Of a DNA stretch of 64,000 nt, positions 1-9,964 are shown in pieces (positions within the stretch are counted from its first letter, which is position 1; each line of letters begins with the position of its first letter). The notes below the pieces were generated by a model. The model was not told the origin of the DNA. It did no database searches and saw only the letters and a program-made list of their open reading frames with translations. Source of the DNA: Lepidurus packardi (Eukaryota; Arthropoda; Branchiopoda; Notostraca; Triopsidae); contig JAKZAN010000004.1 in the NCBI GenBank assembly GCA_023053545.1, forward strand, positions 1,302,001 through 1,366,000. The letters run 5' to 3'. Both the position numbers and the translations under genes were made by a program.

Positions 1-345
1 GTAAAAATATGCTTACTTCAACTGTACAGACAGAATCACTCTGTGTGCAGACAAACATTGCCCGCCTGCTGCCAAGGTGACGTCCATAAAGCGTCCATTA
101 CTATGCAGGCTCCTAAAGCTTTCAATGAACTTTTCTTGGTGGTTTTCCCATCTGAAGCAAAGAGTTGGCTTAGTTTTCGGAGCCGAGATCGCAGTCATCA
201 CGACCAGTTTTATTCCATTAAGAGAACAAAGCAATAAGTCAAACACGTGCAAAAAAACAACACTGAGCTGTAAACAGTGAGATACGGGAGGACGTTTCGC
301 AGTTCTACTTTAGCGCCATCGTCGTTCAAGTCTCGGAAGTCATGT
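1..345. repeat. Left copy of a diverged duplication (BTB exon plus 5' flank)
   Basis: This stretch aligns by eye along its length with 40680-41040, including matching non-coding sequence upstream of the BTB start (for example the run around 300-330 against 41000-41025). Identity is clearly well below that inside the histone array, so the duplication is old. The two copies lie on the two sides of the array in the same orientation. Confidence 0.6.
31..198 (-). CDS. BTB/POZ-domain protein, first coding exon (partial)
   Basis: On the minus strand an open frame starting at the ATG at 198 encodes about 55 residues that read as the start of an arthropod BTB/POZ domain: a W-x-N-H-Q segment, then F-x-D-V-T-L-A, then S-A-H-R-V-I-L-S. 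This is the order seen in tramtrack/BTB-zinc-finger type proteins, where the domain mediates dimerisation of nuclear regulators. The reading stops at a GT (reverse complement of about 29-30) just after V-I-L-S, a position where such genes often have an intron. The rest of the gene would lie left of the window. A decayed copy lies at 40690-41040. The BTB assignment is good; which BTB protein it is cannot be told. Confidence 0.6.
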
Positions 346-777
346 AGTGAAATGTTTCTTTCGAACACGGACGTTTATCAGAATCAAGTACTGCAATAGG
401 AAAATTACCCAAAAGGAGAAGGCTGCAGAGAAGTGTCCGTCAAAGTTAAACGGAACAACTCCCACAAGTGAAGGGAGGAAGAAATTGAGAAAAAGGAATA
501 AAATAATAAATTTAATCAAACTGTTACATATTAAAGCAAATTATGTGCTACTTCAAGTCGCATAATTCTCATGGTATAGGGGTATGACGTCACTACCGTC
601 TTGTGACAAAAAAAGATCAACTACTTGCACCGTGGCCTTAAATGTAGGTTACTGTCAAGGGCAGTTTGATGTATAGAGTGGACTTTAGTTTTGAATTGTT
701 TATTTTTAATCAGTTCGTTTTTTAGATAGATTTATCTTGATCTCTAATTATATTTGGGTGTTTTTCCTTGGCTTTAG
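346..777. other. Intergenic, no gene seen
   Basis: AT-rich sequence with no supported gene. A segment near 590-635 (TCTTGTGACAAAA followed by GATCAACTACTT) recurs at about 62675-62705, so it is probably part of a dispersed repeat. Confidence 0.4.
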
Positions 778-1576
778 AATGGTTGTGCTGAGAATATAAA
801 TGTAGCTGGTGTAGAAACGATTCCGCAAAATTTGCTGCGCAAGTATATAATTTACGCGAAAGAGAAAGTGCATCCTAAACTGCACCGAATGGATCAAGAT
901 AAGATTGCGAAGATGTACAGCGAACTGCGTCGTGAATCAATGATACTTAGTCCTTTTAAGTTTCTTTCCATTTCATAAGTCTGTCTTGTAGGCCACTAGG
1001 AGCATTCCGATTACAGTTCGTCACGTGGAGAGTGTAATTCGTTTAGCAGAAGCTCACGCGCGCGTCCACTTGCGTGGTTATGTCCAAGAAGATGATGTGA
1101 ACATGGCTATTCGTGTCATGCTCGAGTCGTTTGTTGACACGCAAAAGTTTTCGGTTATCCGGAACTTGGGCAAAATAAGATGTCGAAAGCATACTTTCTT
1201 TCAGAACAGCTTAGGTGCAATTTGTATGGGTTGTTTGCTATTTCTTTTAGAACTTTTCGGGCTATTTAAGTTACAAACGTGCTAATAACGAGGTCTTTTT
1301 CTTTTGTTACGGCAACTGATGCAAGAACAAGCGATTTATATGCGCAACCGTTCTAGCACCGAGCCAGAAACATTCGAAATTTCTGAAAAGGATTTGTCTG
1401 AGGAGGTAAAAATAAGGATTATAGAACTAGAGAAATGAGGTTTAATTATTTGGTTTTGTTAGGCTCTTTTAATTAGCATACACAATCTGATGCCGTTCTT
1501 CGAGAGCGACGTTTTCAAAGCCAATCACTTCGTTCACGATCTGCCCCGCAAGCTCATTATTGAATCTTTTGCCTGA
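778..1576 (+). pseudogene. MCM2: MCM2 C-terminal region, decayed gene fragment
   Basis: Four blocks match the last ~190 residues of the replicative helicase subunit MCM2. Block 778-942 has [14 protein letters not shown] and ends at E-S-M. Block 992 to about 1173 has I-T-V-R-H-V-E-S and E-D-D-V-N-M-A-I-R. Block 1251-1405 has [10 protein letters not shown]. Block 1463-1576 ends in R-K-L-I-I-E-S-F-A-stop. The last intron (1406-1462) is GT-AG. The first two expected donor sites read AT instead of GT, and the 1251-1405 block needs two single-base corrections (near 1261 and 1312) to stay in frame. The ATPase core is absent from the window. MCM2 identity is secure; pseudogene status is inferred from the frameshifts and lost donors. 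Confidence 0.82.
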
Positions 1577-2242
1577 AACTTGCCTATTTTGATACAATAC
1601 ATGTGCCTTTCTGCAAAATGAGCAATTTTCTTCAGACTTTAACATAAAATGAAAGTTCCAGTTTTAGACAGAAAATGCACTAGCCTGCACTTCCATTCAC
1701 TGGAGCCAGGTCAAGTTAGGCTAAGAAAATCGGAAGTCATGCTTGTAAGAATACATGAAAATTGTCCATTTGGCATGGATTGCATTTTACAGTAATACTT
1801 TTAGCATAAAAAATGCTTTTGAGCTAAAGATGGCAAAAGGATCCTACGAAATAGTTGAGGAAAACAAAGCAGCGGGGTTGGTTTGCATATTTGCAAACTG
1901 ACAGTGAACCATACAGCAGTAATGGAAACCCAAACGGTCCCATACAAAAGGTGTAAGAAAGTTGGCTTGTTTATTACGGTACTTAAAGTAACCCGGGTTA
2001 GAAAAAGAAGTTACCATCAAATTAATTTTATGTATACATAGCTTACAGACCAGCCTAAATTTTTTTATGTGCATTTGAGGCATAGGCACGACTTTGAAGC
2101 TTTCATAAATAGTCGAAACAAATTTTAAGGCCATATCACGTAGAGGCTACAGTTCAACGAACGATTGCCACGATTAGGATAACCACAGACTCCTAACTCC
2201 GAAGTGGGTGACAATTGAGGATTGGTGTAGTCGGCTCTAAAC
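1577..2242. other. Intergenic, no gene seen
   Basis: Between the MCM2 relic and the EcKL exons. Open frames here have no recognisable family features. Confidence 0.4.
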
Positions 2243-2374
2243 ATGCGTCCTGGTATTACTACAGAAAGATTCGCTCAAATTGATCCTATTTTAACTGAGA
2301 GGGAGTTTTGGAAACATTTACTAGAGGAATATGAGCTCGGCAAAAAGCTCGATTCAGTCGTTGGCAAAATATAG
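2243..2374 (+). pseudogene. Orphan duplicate of the EcKL first exon
   Basis: A 43-residue open frame ends in a TAG at 2372. Its residues P-I-L-T-E-R-E-F-W-K-H-L and E-E-Y-E-L-G-K-K-L-D-S match the start of the complete EcKL gene at 2829 (D-T-I-L-T-E-S-E-I-W-K-H-L). The match ends after about 40 residues and the remainder of exon 1 and exon 2 are not present before the next copy. It is best read as a tandem-duplicated first exon that lost the rest of the gene. A short N-terminal extension (M-R-P-G-I-T-T-E) precedes the homology. Confidence 0.65.
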
Positions 2375-2828
2375 ACACCAAAATCACATTTTGAGATTTT
2401 AACAGGTCCGGATTTGTCTAAGAATTAGGGGTTTTATTCAAATTTTTCTGAAGAGCCCTTTACAAAATACCAAACTGTAGGTAAACGTAACTATAAGCAC
2501 TGGATTCCATTCATTGATTTAAAATTCAATAACAAATTAACTGATCTATACATTAACTCAACTATACGCTTAACGACAAGATGAAACGGCCAAGGTCACT
2601 AAGAAGTCTACGCTTTTCAATGTTTAGCATCACGGGTTATTTTGAAAGATTGTACAAAGGGTGCACTTAGACCAGTGCATCATGATTCGTCACGAACTGC
2701 TTACCGAAAAATACTGTACTGTACAAGATATAATTATTAATATCAGTTCATCAACCGATTCTCGCTCATTGTTTCCAAACAATCCGTCGGTACTACACTA
2801 CACGGAGGCAACTACCAGACTCGTTTAA
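2375..2828. other. Spacer between orphan EcKL exon and intact EcKL gene
   Basis: No coding feature seen. It should contain the promoter and 5' UTR of the downstream EcKL gene; no clear TATA box is identifiable. Confidence 0.35.
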
Positions 2829-4320
2829 ATGGATACTATTTTAACTGAGAGTGAGATTTGGAAGCATTTAATTGAAGAATATGAGCTGGGCGAAAAGCTC
2901 GATTCCATCGTTAGCAATACGTGTACATCATGGGCAAGAATCACACGAGTTTCTACAGCAGAACCCTCAACTGTCTCGATAGTGCTACTAGACAATAAAA
3001 TTAGTCTTGAAGTTTGTAAGGCAGTGGCTGAGGGCGAAAACTTTATGAGCCAAGTCTTCCGCCTTCACGCTACCGTGGGTGAAAATGAGTACCAATGCTT
3101 CCTCAAGGTAATACAAAAATGCCATCTTGCTTAAACTTTATAAAACTTTCTGCAATTCCTTTTCACATACTTAGGTGCTGCCTCAGAACCCGTCTTTGCG
3201 AGATGTAGCCCGCAAGCTAGAATACCATCAAAGAGAAATCTCTATGTATTCCAACATCTTTCCTTACTTGCACGACCTGTTGGTAGAAGCCCACCTCAAC
3301 CCCTCGGAGTATCTGCAGGTGCCGAACTTATATTACGCTAACTTGGGTCTCAACGACAGTGGATTGCCTGCTAGCAAAACTGTCCTTGTTACCGAAGACC
3401 TTCGTCTGCGGGGCTTTCGTATGGCGGACAAGGTACTGGGTTGTGACTTGAACCACGCCAAATGTGCCCTGCGTTCGTTAGCTTATTTCCATGCCATTTC
3501 CAATACCATGCTACGAAAGATGAAAGCAGAGCCGGAACTCGGTAATATTTTGGAGATTTTTATGAAGAGAGCACCAGAGACTATGCCTTCGGCATTAGAT
3601 GTATTCCAAGCGGGCTTCCAGACACCAATGCGGGCTGTCGAACAAATGGGCTACCCAATTGTTGCCCATAAACTGGCCACACTATCTAAGAATTTCGCAG
3701 TGGATCTTGCCAGGGAAATGCCAGAACAAAGTGGAGTTTTGGCTTGCTTAAACCACGGCGATTACTCGATTAATAACATGATGTTTCAATATGATCCACA
3801 ATCTGGTTTACCCGTTGCCGCATCCATGGTAGATTGGCAGTTATCTTCTATTGGCCATCCTGCTAAAGACATCGGCTTTTTCTTCATGACCAGTACAACC
3901 AAATCGTTATGGCGAGATCACTGGGACGGACTGCTGCAGGAATATTTCGAACATCTACGTAACTTGCTACGTCAGTTAGGATTAGATCTCTTCGAGCACG
4001 GCTACACCAAATCAGATTTTCTGAACGAGTTTTCGCCTAGGGTTCCCAAATCTGTACCCTTTGCATCTCTAATCCTTTCTTTAGCCCTGGACAAAACTGC
4101 TGCATTTGAATTCCAAAATATGGGGTCCAATAATGGTGCTAACCTACATGAAAGAGATGATTCAGTTGACACAAAAGAAGCACGTCATGGTCATGTTAAC
4201 ATGGAGACGAAAGCCAATTTCTCGACGGCGGTTTCAGTAGAGAATCTTTTATCGAACCCTGATTGGCGTAATAGGTATTTGGATCTTCTCTTGGAACTCT
4301 TGGGTAGGGGGTGGCTGTAG
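2829..4320 (+). CDS. Ecdysteroid-kinase-like (EcKL/CHK) small-molecule kinase
   Basis: Two exons, 2829-3107 and 3175-4320, with a GT-AG intron of 67 bp, give a 474-residue protein. The family (EcKL/DUF1679/CHK kinase-like) has a protein-kinase-like fold and phosphorylates small molecules; one insect member acts on ecdysteroids, others are linked to detoxification. The catalytic loop is visible as H-G-D-Y-S-I-N-N at about residues 287-294 and the metal-binding segment as V-D-W-Q at about 312-315. Upstream are V-T-E-D-L-R and F-H-A-I-S, also typical. There is no signal peptide, so a cytosolic enzyme is expected. At 474 residues it is slightly long for the family, the excess lying after residue 400. 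Frame and splice sites are intact. The substrate cannot be inferred. Confidence 0.85.
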
Positions 4321-5200
4321 ACTTGTGTAACCAAGTTGCAATGTTACCATGTACAATGTTACATGGTTATAATGGTTAATTTTACTGGTGAATACAGTGG
4401 TCCGGTGTGTAGCGGCCTAAATACCGACCTTAAACAACGAGTCGTAAGTTAAAGAGCCCATTGTTAATATTACGAACAGTTCATTGGACCTTTTAAATAT
4501 TGTATTTTTCGACGATATTTTGGACCTAGTGTTGGAAGAAAGGCCAATTTATGTGAAACGTATCACGATGTCGTGATTTTTGGTCTATTTTTGGATCATA
4601 ATCGTGTTTTTTCGAAAAATTTTCAGTGATTTTTAACTAGACCTACTTATTAAGTATGTGTTAGTCATAATTGGGGGGGTGCCCGCTCACTTTGGGCAAC
4701 AGCTACCTGTTTTGAGTGCTGGATCCCGGTTGTTGAGATGGAGAAACCCATCTTTGGGAAGAGGCACTCATCTTGAGTAGTAACTACTAATTTTAGCATG
4801 TCGTAAAAATGAAAGTAAATTCACCAAATTCTACCAAGCTTTTCAAGGGAGTTTTATGCAGATTTTTTTTGGGAAACAACTTAACCGTAACATTTTTGGT
4901 ATTTTAACTTTTAACTTTAACTTTATTAATTTTAAGGTAAGTAATCTTAATCAGATAAGAATAACCAAAAGTAACAACGATCTTACTTTACTAGGAATAT
5001 TTTATGGTATCAATCCGACCAAGGGAGCAAGGACGTTAAAAGGGCAATAGCCACCAAAAAAAAACTTTGTCTTTTAAAAAGGAGTAAAAAATCTAGTTTT
5101 CAGTTTTATGTGTCTTTTTATCATACACGAATATAAAAACTGAGATATTTAAGAACATAAGAATCTAAAATTCAAATCGTGCATTTTTGCCGTTGGCCTA
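4321..5200. other. Intergenic, no gene seen
   Basis: AT-rich. One short open frame (4856-5050) is of low complexity and shows no family signature. The 3' UTR of the EcKL gene should fall in the first part. Confidence 0.4.
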
Positions 5201-5204
5201 ACGC

Positions 5205-5275
5205 GGTCACGTGGTATTGTGACGTCACGTTGGGGAACCGCGGCACGTGGGCACACCGCGCATGCGTTTCGCATA
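5205..5275 (+). promoter_or_regulatory. Dense promoter-like site cluster (E-box, CRE, E-box, NRF1-like)
   Basis: Within about 60 bp are two CACGTG E-boxes (about 5211 and 5244), a perfect CRE palindrome TGACGTCA (about 5220) and GCGCATGCG, the core of the NRF1/EWG palindrome (about 5259). The block is much richer in GC than its surroundings and sits directly before the first ATGs of the next open frame. This is the pattern of a TATA-less housekeeping promoter. The sites are seen; function is inferred. Confidence 0.55.
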
Positions 5276-5300
5276 TACAAAGTATCGAAGTGAGATCCCT

Positions 5301-5530
5301 ATGAATAAAATGTCGGAAGATTTGGACGAAAGCGACTATTTTGATAGAAGCCACATTCTAGAGGATGAAGGGACGGAATCTCACGAGTATTTTATCGTTC
5401 CTGTGCCAAAAATTGAAGGTGCTCTGCCCTACCACTTAGAGACACAGAACAAGCGGAAGCTTTCTGATATGGCTGATTTGCCGACAATAAGAGAGCCAAT
5501 TGTAATTAGAGATTCTGGCGTTTCTGACTG
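5301..5530 (+). CDS. Uncharacterised acidic protein, first coding exon
   Basis: An open frame from the ATG at 5301 (or 5310) encodes about 77 residues rich in D and E, with M-S-E-D-L-D-E-S-D-Y-F near the start and K-R-K-L-S-D-M-A-D in the middle. It does not resemble a family I recognise. The frame runs into CTG|GTAAAT at 5531, a good donor, immediately before the in-frame TAA. A pyrimidine-rich acceptor at 5749 is in compatible phase and would add 13 codons ending at 5789. That is only a possibility. The promoter-like cluster directly upstream supports this being a real first exon. A GTG start further upstream at 5247 is unlikely. Confidence 0.4.
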
Positions 5531-5939
5531 GTAAATTTTCTATAAAATATCATGTGCTTCGACAATACCAAGGCAAGCTCAGACCGGGACGTAACAGTGT
5601 TTGTGGCAACTATTACATTATGTGGGCAATAGGTACTTATAACTATTACGTTATTTGTAGTTTTGCTTAGAAATAGCAATTCTTCCATAATCTAGAACGT
5701 GCATGTTATTATACTATTTGGTCTTGGTTATGACATTGTCTTTTCTCAGTAGCGGAGGTTTGGGTGCACTACGCAGCCCAGACATATAATAGCCGGCCTA
5801 TCAAACTTCAGCGGGGCTGCGTCGTCCGTCTTAGTTGGCAAAAAACCACTACATTTTACACTACATTTTGCCCGAAATCCCATTGCTAACTTCTGCCTAG
5901 CTATTCTCAAATTGACCTTCGGTGAAATGTTCACCACAG

Positions 5940-6400
5940 AAATATGCCCAAGCAGCTTTTGGTTCCACAAAGTCAGCCCTAGTCCTTTGTACTTGCGAAC
6001 ATTATAGCCATCTTCTTTCTGCGTCTTTTGGTAAATCTATATTCCTACACCAGATCTTCCACTGTTATTTTATCGTAGCGACACAATAGCTACCACAATA
6101 TTTATTTGTCTTTGATGGCAGCTTACTTACCAATTTTCCCAGTAAAACTCACAAAGCACAGAGGAAGCCTAACAAAGCCAGTGCATACAAAACGCCCATA
6201 AGACACCCCTAACGCTGTTCCCCGACGCGACGTCATGGTTTCCGCTTCAAGAAAATGCCAAAACTTCGCAAGTCAATAACGCGGGACCGGCTAGTCCGAA
6301 AAACTTCAAACAAAATTTCTTTTCTCAGAATAATGTTTAAAATAAGAATCCATCCAAATATCGATACGTGATGTTGGAGTATAGTGCTCTTTAAGCAGAG
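5940..6400. repeat. Diverged repeat, left copy (partner at 45860-46310)
   Basis: About 460 bp aligns with 45860-46310 in the same orientation. Shared landmarks are GGTTCCACAAA, CTGCGTCTTT, CCTACACCAG, AAAATGCCAAAACTTCGCAA, AATAAGAATCCATCCAAATA and TGCTCTTTAAGC. No terminal inverted repeats or coding capacity are evident. It ends about 150 bp before the histone array starts. It may be a dispersed repeat or half of a segmental duplication spanning the array. Confidence 0.6.
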
Positions 6401-6432
6401 AACTACGACATTCTTACCTGGGCAATTCTTGA

Positions 6433-6861
<429 letters not shown>

Positions 6862-6897
6862 AATTGGGTTTGTTTTTGCCGTCTGACCCACCCCAAC

Positions 6898-6913
6898 GGC
6901 CCTTTTCAGGGCC
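6898..6913 (+). terminator. Histone 3' stem-loop of H4
   Basis: GGCCCTTTTCAGGGCC, the canonical 6-bp stem and 4-nt loop bound by SLBP at the 3' end of non-polyadenylated histone mRNAs, 37 nt after the H4 stop. Equivalent H4 stem-loops start at 12038, 17177, 23316, 28454, 33593 and 38732. Confidence 0.95.
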
Positions 6914-7445
6914 AACAATTGCGTCCCGAAAGCTTACAACTCAAAATATATGGCTATTTATTAGAGCATACTATTTCTGACCGTTTGGTATAAATTAGTT
7001 GAATTTATAACCGGCGACCTAACCTCGAAAGCTGGGACTCTTAGCGTTGCTGCCCTTTTGTCCGATAAGCCGTCTGTTCGGTGCAGGCTCTCCAGACAGA
7101 CCGGAACAACGCTACAAGTATCGGATAATGGGAAGCACCTACCGCGGTACTGCGAGGAATGTTCCAAAGCCAAATGAAAAATACAGCCTGAAATCCTCAG
7201 AATCTAGTAGTTTACTTGCTTTTTTTTTTTATAAATGAGTGGGGACTAAAACTGATGTGATGAGGTAATAAACTTTCTTTTAGTTAGTTTGGGGTGACTG
7301 GTTATAAAGACGAACTACTGTTGTCAACTATATTCAACAACACCCTAGGCTGTGTTTCCACTGCCAACTCAGCACCGGGGTCGGGCTTAGTCAGCTCGCG
7401 TCCCAATTGGCATAAATACTACTCAATCGAGTTAAAGAAACATAA
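6914..7445. other. H4-5S spacer, proximal part (unit 1)
   Basis: No gene seen. It includes a poly-T run at about 7220 whose length varies between units by one base. The same spacer follows each H4. Confidence 0.5.
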
Positions 7446-7690
7446 CACAAATATTTCCGTCTGAGAAGACGAAAAGCCAACAGTAAACGTACTGGACATT
7501 TTTTAAGTTTATTCGACTGTTATTCAATCACTACTGAATGGACAATTCCTTTAAACACACAAATATTGGATACAATATGTGGCTATTTTTATTTCCTTCA
7601 CATGTATCGTATCTTCGTGAACAACAACCACAACAATGACATTTTGATATACCCATGAATAACGGGATCTATTTTTGGACAAAAAGTCCG
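7446..7690 (-). pseudogene. Second copy of 5S flanking DNA with the 5S body missing
   Basis: 7449-7482 repeats the sequence beyond the 3' end of the 5S gene, AAATATTTCCGTCTGAGAAG plus ACGAAAA, followed by GCCAACAG, the 5S 3' terminus. After about 13 nt, 7497-7690 repeats the sequence that lies 5' of the real 5S gene at about 8743-8935 (shared TTTATTCGACTGTTATTCAA, TATTTTTATTT, ATCTTCGTGAACAACAA). Both 5S flanks are therefore present twice per unit, but in this copy all but the last ~8 nt of the rRNA gene is gone. The same relic lies at the corresponding position in each unit (+5139 from unit to unit). Confidence 0.75.
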
Positions 7691-8102
7691 CAAAACAAAG
7701 CAAGAAAAAGATTTTTTTTAAAAATATATTACGTCCTGTGATATCAGACACATTGACGTATATCAAATTGTAGTAACTTCAAACTGTGAAGCTTTGAAAC
7801 ACGGAAAGGAGCTCTACTTAGCCTTACATGGAACTTTTCTAAGTCTTACAGTGCAAAATCTTACATGTCGATAAACCTGGCTATTATTTTATCCCACCCT
7901 CGCAATACAAATATATCCGAGGTAGCATTAACTTATAGCACATTGTAGTTAGTTTATACGGTAGCAATTACAGCGAGTAAGGCCAACTATCATTCTTTAC
8001 TAGAAACAGTAGGAAAATAAATCGATGAGAAAACGAGCAAAAGATCTCTTGCATTATCCGTAAATTATGTCTCGCCTGATTCATGGACAACAGCACGATG
8101 TT

Positions 8103-8162
8103 TGAAACTTGGATGGGTGACCAGTTTCCGATCTCGATGGGTGACTAGTTTCCGATCTTGAT
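8103..8162 (+). repeat. Short tandem duplication resembling 5S box C
   Basis: ACTTGGATGGGTGACC at about 8107-8122 equals the internal 5S rRNA promoter region (box C) of the gene at 8521-8638, but on the opposite strand. The segment GATGGGTGACYAGTTTCCGA is then repeated directly at about 8138. The surrounding bases do not match 5S, so only this 16-nt core is shared. It is present in every unit. Confidence 0.5.
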
Positions 8163-8434
8163 GTACCGGGCAAGGATCCAGTGTTGGAAGGCCGTAAAAT
8201 AACAGCATATGTTTTCTTTCGTAGACTGTATTTCGAGCTTGCTTTTCAGATACTTCTTTCTTTCTGCTTACTTTCCAGTGCGCATCCTATAAGTAGAACA
8301 CGACCCGTGCAGTTGCACAGGCAAGACTCAGTGTATAATATATAGACTGAGTGCAAACAATATTGCACCAGTGTAGCAAGTGGAACGCGCTTTAACGGCT
8401 CAGAAAGAAAAGTCTACAATTTCAGTGTATAAAA

Positions 8435-8490
8435 GAGTACTTGGCTGCACAAGTCTTGGAATTAGCTGGCAATGCTGCAAGCGACAAAAA
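8435..8490 (+). pseudogene. H2A-derived fragment beside the 5S gene
   Basis: About 55 bp matches the array's own H2A coding sequence at 10132-10189 with about five differences. It reads [17 protein letters not shown] against H2[18 protein letters not shown]. It lies just beyond the terminator of the minus-strand 5S gene and has no start, stop or stem-loop. Copies start at 13574, 18713, 24851, 29990, 35129 and 40269, and an inverted one lies inside 20903-21051. Confidence 0.85.
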
Positions 8491-8520
8491 AAAAATATTT
8501 CCGTCTGAGAAGACGAAAAA

Positions 8521-8638
8521 GCCAACAGCACCCGGTGTTCCCAGGCGGTCACCCATCCAAGTACTGACCGGGCCCGACGCAGCTTGACTTCCAGGAGCTG
8601 ACGAGTCTGGGTACATTCTGCGTGGTATGGCCGTTGGC
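8521..8638 (-). rRNA. 5S ribosomal RNA (unit 1)
   Basis: The minus strand reads as a complete 118-nt 5S rRNA. It starts GCCAACGGCCATACCACG, contains the internal RNA polymerase III promoter including CTTGGATGGGTGACCGCC, and ends GGGTGCTGTTGGC. Its 5' and 3' ends pair to form helix I. A T5 run (8516-8520 on the plus strand as A5) directly follows the 3' end as the Pol III terminator. It lies in the spacer between H4 and H2B, transcribed in the same direction as H2B. Confidence 0.95.
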
Positions 8639-9315
8639 ATCTAATGTAGATCATTAGCCAACTAAGAATCTCGCTTGGTGTTGCGGTTATGCCTGAGCTG
8701 AGACGCGGTGCGTTATCTCACAAACCATATGGCATTGGAATTTTTTAAAGTTTATTCGACTGTTATTCAATTACTACTGAATTGACATATCCTTACAGCA
8801 CACAAATGTTCGCTACTATATTTGGCTATTTTTATTTGCTTCATATGAATCATATCTTCGTGAACAACAATCAATACAATGACATCTTGGTACACGCATT
8901 ACTAACGCGATTTATTTTGGGCAAACAGTCCCCATTAAGCCCTGACTCTTCAAGGACTGTGAGCAGTTTCAAAGATAGACGCGTTTTTCGCGTGTTCAAT
9001 CTCGATTTTTCCCTTGTACATGATCGACTATCGTCTGCAACTGTTCAAAAATCTACGTCTTGAAGGAACACGATCACGAATGGATGAACAGGCCGAAGGA
9101 ATGCTATGAGTCCCGGCCTGACCCGTCCACCAACAACGCTTTTCGGGTTCTCAGACATGACGAAACTCGGGAGTAAAGTAGCGTATGGAATAGTCAAATG
9201 TGTGTGTATTCAAAATCTCTAAAAGAGTCCATATTTAAAACAGCAACCTTAAAATTATCTGTTCGGAAAGACATAAGTAAAGCAAGCAGTTTGAACTTTC
9301 ATCAAGAAATTGGTT
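8639..9315. other. 5S-H2B spacer (unit 1)
   Basis: No gene. It holds the 5' flank of the 5S gene (the source of the 7497-7690 duplicate) and, at about 9085-9170, a fragment of a dispersed motif (AGGCCGAAGGAATGCTATGA followed by CCGGCCTGACC) also seen at about 10507-10640 and 40470-40625. Confidence 0.5.
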
Positions 9316-9331
9316 GGCCCTGAAAAGGGCC
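9316..9331 (-). terminator. Histone 3' stem-loop of H2B
   Basis: Reverse complement of GGCCCTTTTCAGGGCC, 29 nt beyond the H2B stop. Equivalents start at 14455, 19594, 25732, 30871 and 36010. Confidence 0.95.
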
Positions 9332-9360
9332 GTTTGAGTTTTTCTTCCAGGCGAAAGCTC

Positions 9361-9732
9361 TTACTTGGAGCTAGTGTACTTGGTGACGGCTTTAGTGCCT
9401 TCACTGACGGCATGCTTAGCCAACTCACCGGGCAGGAGCAGACGAACGGCCGTCTGGATTTCCCGACTGGTTATGGTCGAGCGTTTGTTGTAGTGAGCCA
9501 AACGGGAAGCTTCGGCCGCAATGCGCTCAAAAATGTCATTGACAAAGCTGTTCATGATACTCATGGCTTTGCTGGAAACGCCGGTGTCGGGGTGAACTTG
9601 TTTGAGCACTTTGTAAATGTAGATAGCATAGCTCTCCTTCCTGCGGCGCTTCTTCTTCTTGTCGGTCTTGGAAATGTTCTTCTGGGCCTTGCCCGCCTTC
9701 TTGGCTGCTTTACCGCTTGTCTTGGGAGGCAT
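9361..9732 (-). CDS. H2B: Histone H2B (unit 1)
   Basis: 123 residues, beginning [12 protein letters not shown] with a lysine-rich tail (K-K-K-K-R-R-R-K-E), then the histone fold [17 protein letters not shown] and the C-terminal helix ending A-V-T-K-Y-T-S-S-K. It dimerises with H2A in the nucleosome. The gene is intronless and divergent from H2A, with a 232-bp shared promoter. TATATA lies about 39 bp upstream of the ATG on the minus strand (9771-9776). The 3' stem-loop is at 9316-9331. Confidence 0.97.
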   Translation of the reverse strand: MPPKTSGKAAKKAGKAQKNISKTDKKKKRRRKESYAIYIYKVLKQVHPDTGVSSKAMSIMNSFVNDIFERIAAEASRLAHYNKRSTITSREIQTAVRLLLPGELAKHAVSEGTKAVTKYTSSK

Positions 9733-9964
9733 TGTGCACCACTGTTCGAGTCACAATTCACCGACCCAAATATATACTTCCCAGCGGCTCAGCCTGGAAC
9801 ACGGCAAGGAACTGCGCAACCGCTGATTGGGTGGAAGGGGGCCCACCCGAGCCCTGCCGGAGACCGGTGAGTCGCCTATAAGTCGAGGGTACTATGGAAA
9901 ACATGACACTAGAAGACTTGGGCGAGCGAAACCCGTTCCCCCGTTCTATTTCAATTTTTCAACC
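9733..9964. promoter_or_regulatory. Divergent H2B/H2A promoter (unit 1)
   Basis: 232 bp between the two ATGs. It contains a TATA box for H2B (TATATA 9771-9776, read on the minus strand), one for H2A (TATAAG 9877-9882) and a CCAAT box in reverse (ATTGG 9826-9830). Intact equivalents are 14872-15103, 26149-26380, 31288-31519 and 36427-36658; the one at 20011-21242 is split by a 1000-bp insertion. Confidence 0.8.

Noticed and set aside
8400-8654. 84- and 72-residue frames over the 5S gene
   Set aside because: They are readings of the 5S rRNA and the H2A-derived fragment.
9310-9870. 186-residue open frame antisense to H2B and through the promoter
   Set aside because: A shadow of H2B that continues over the promoter; it ends differently (174 residues) in the rearranged unit.
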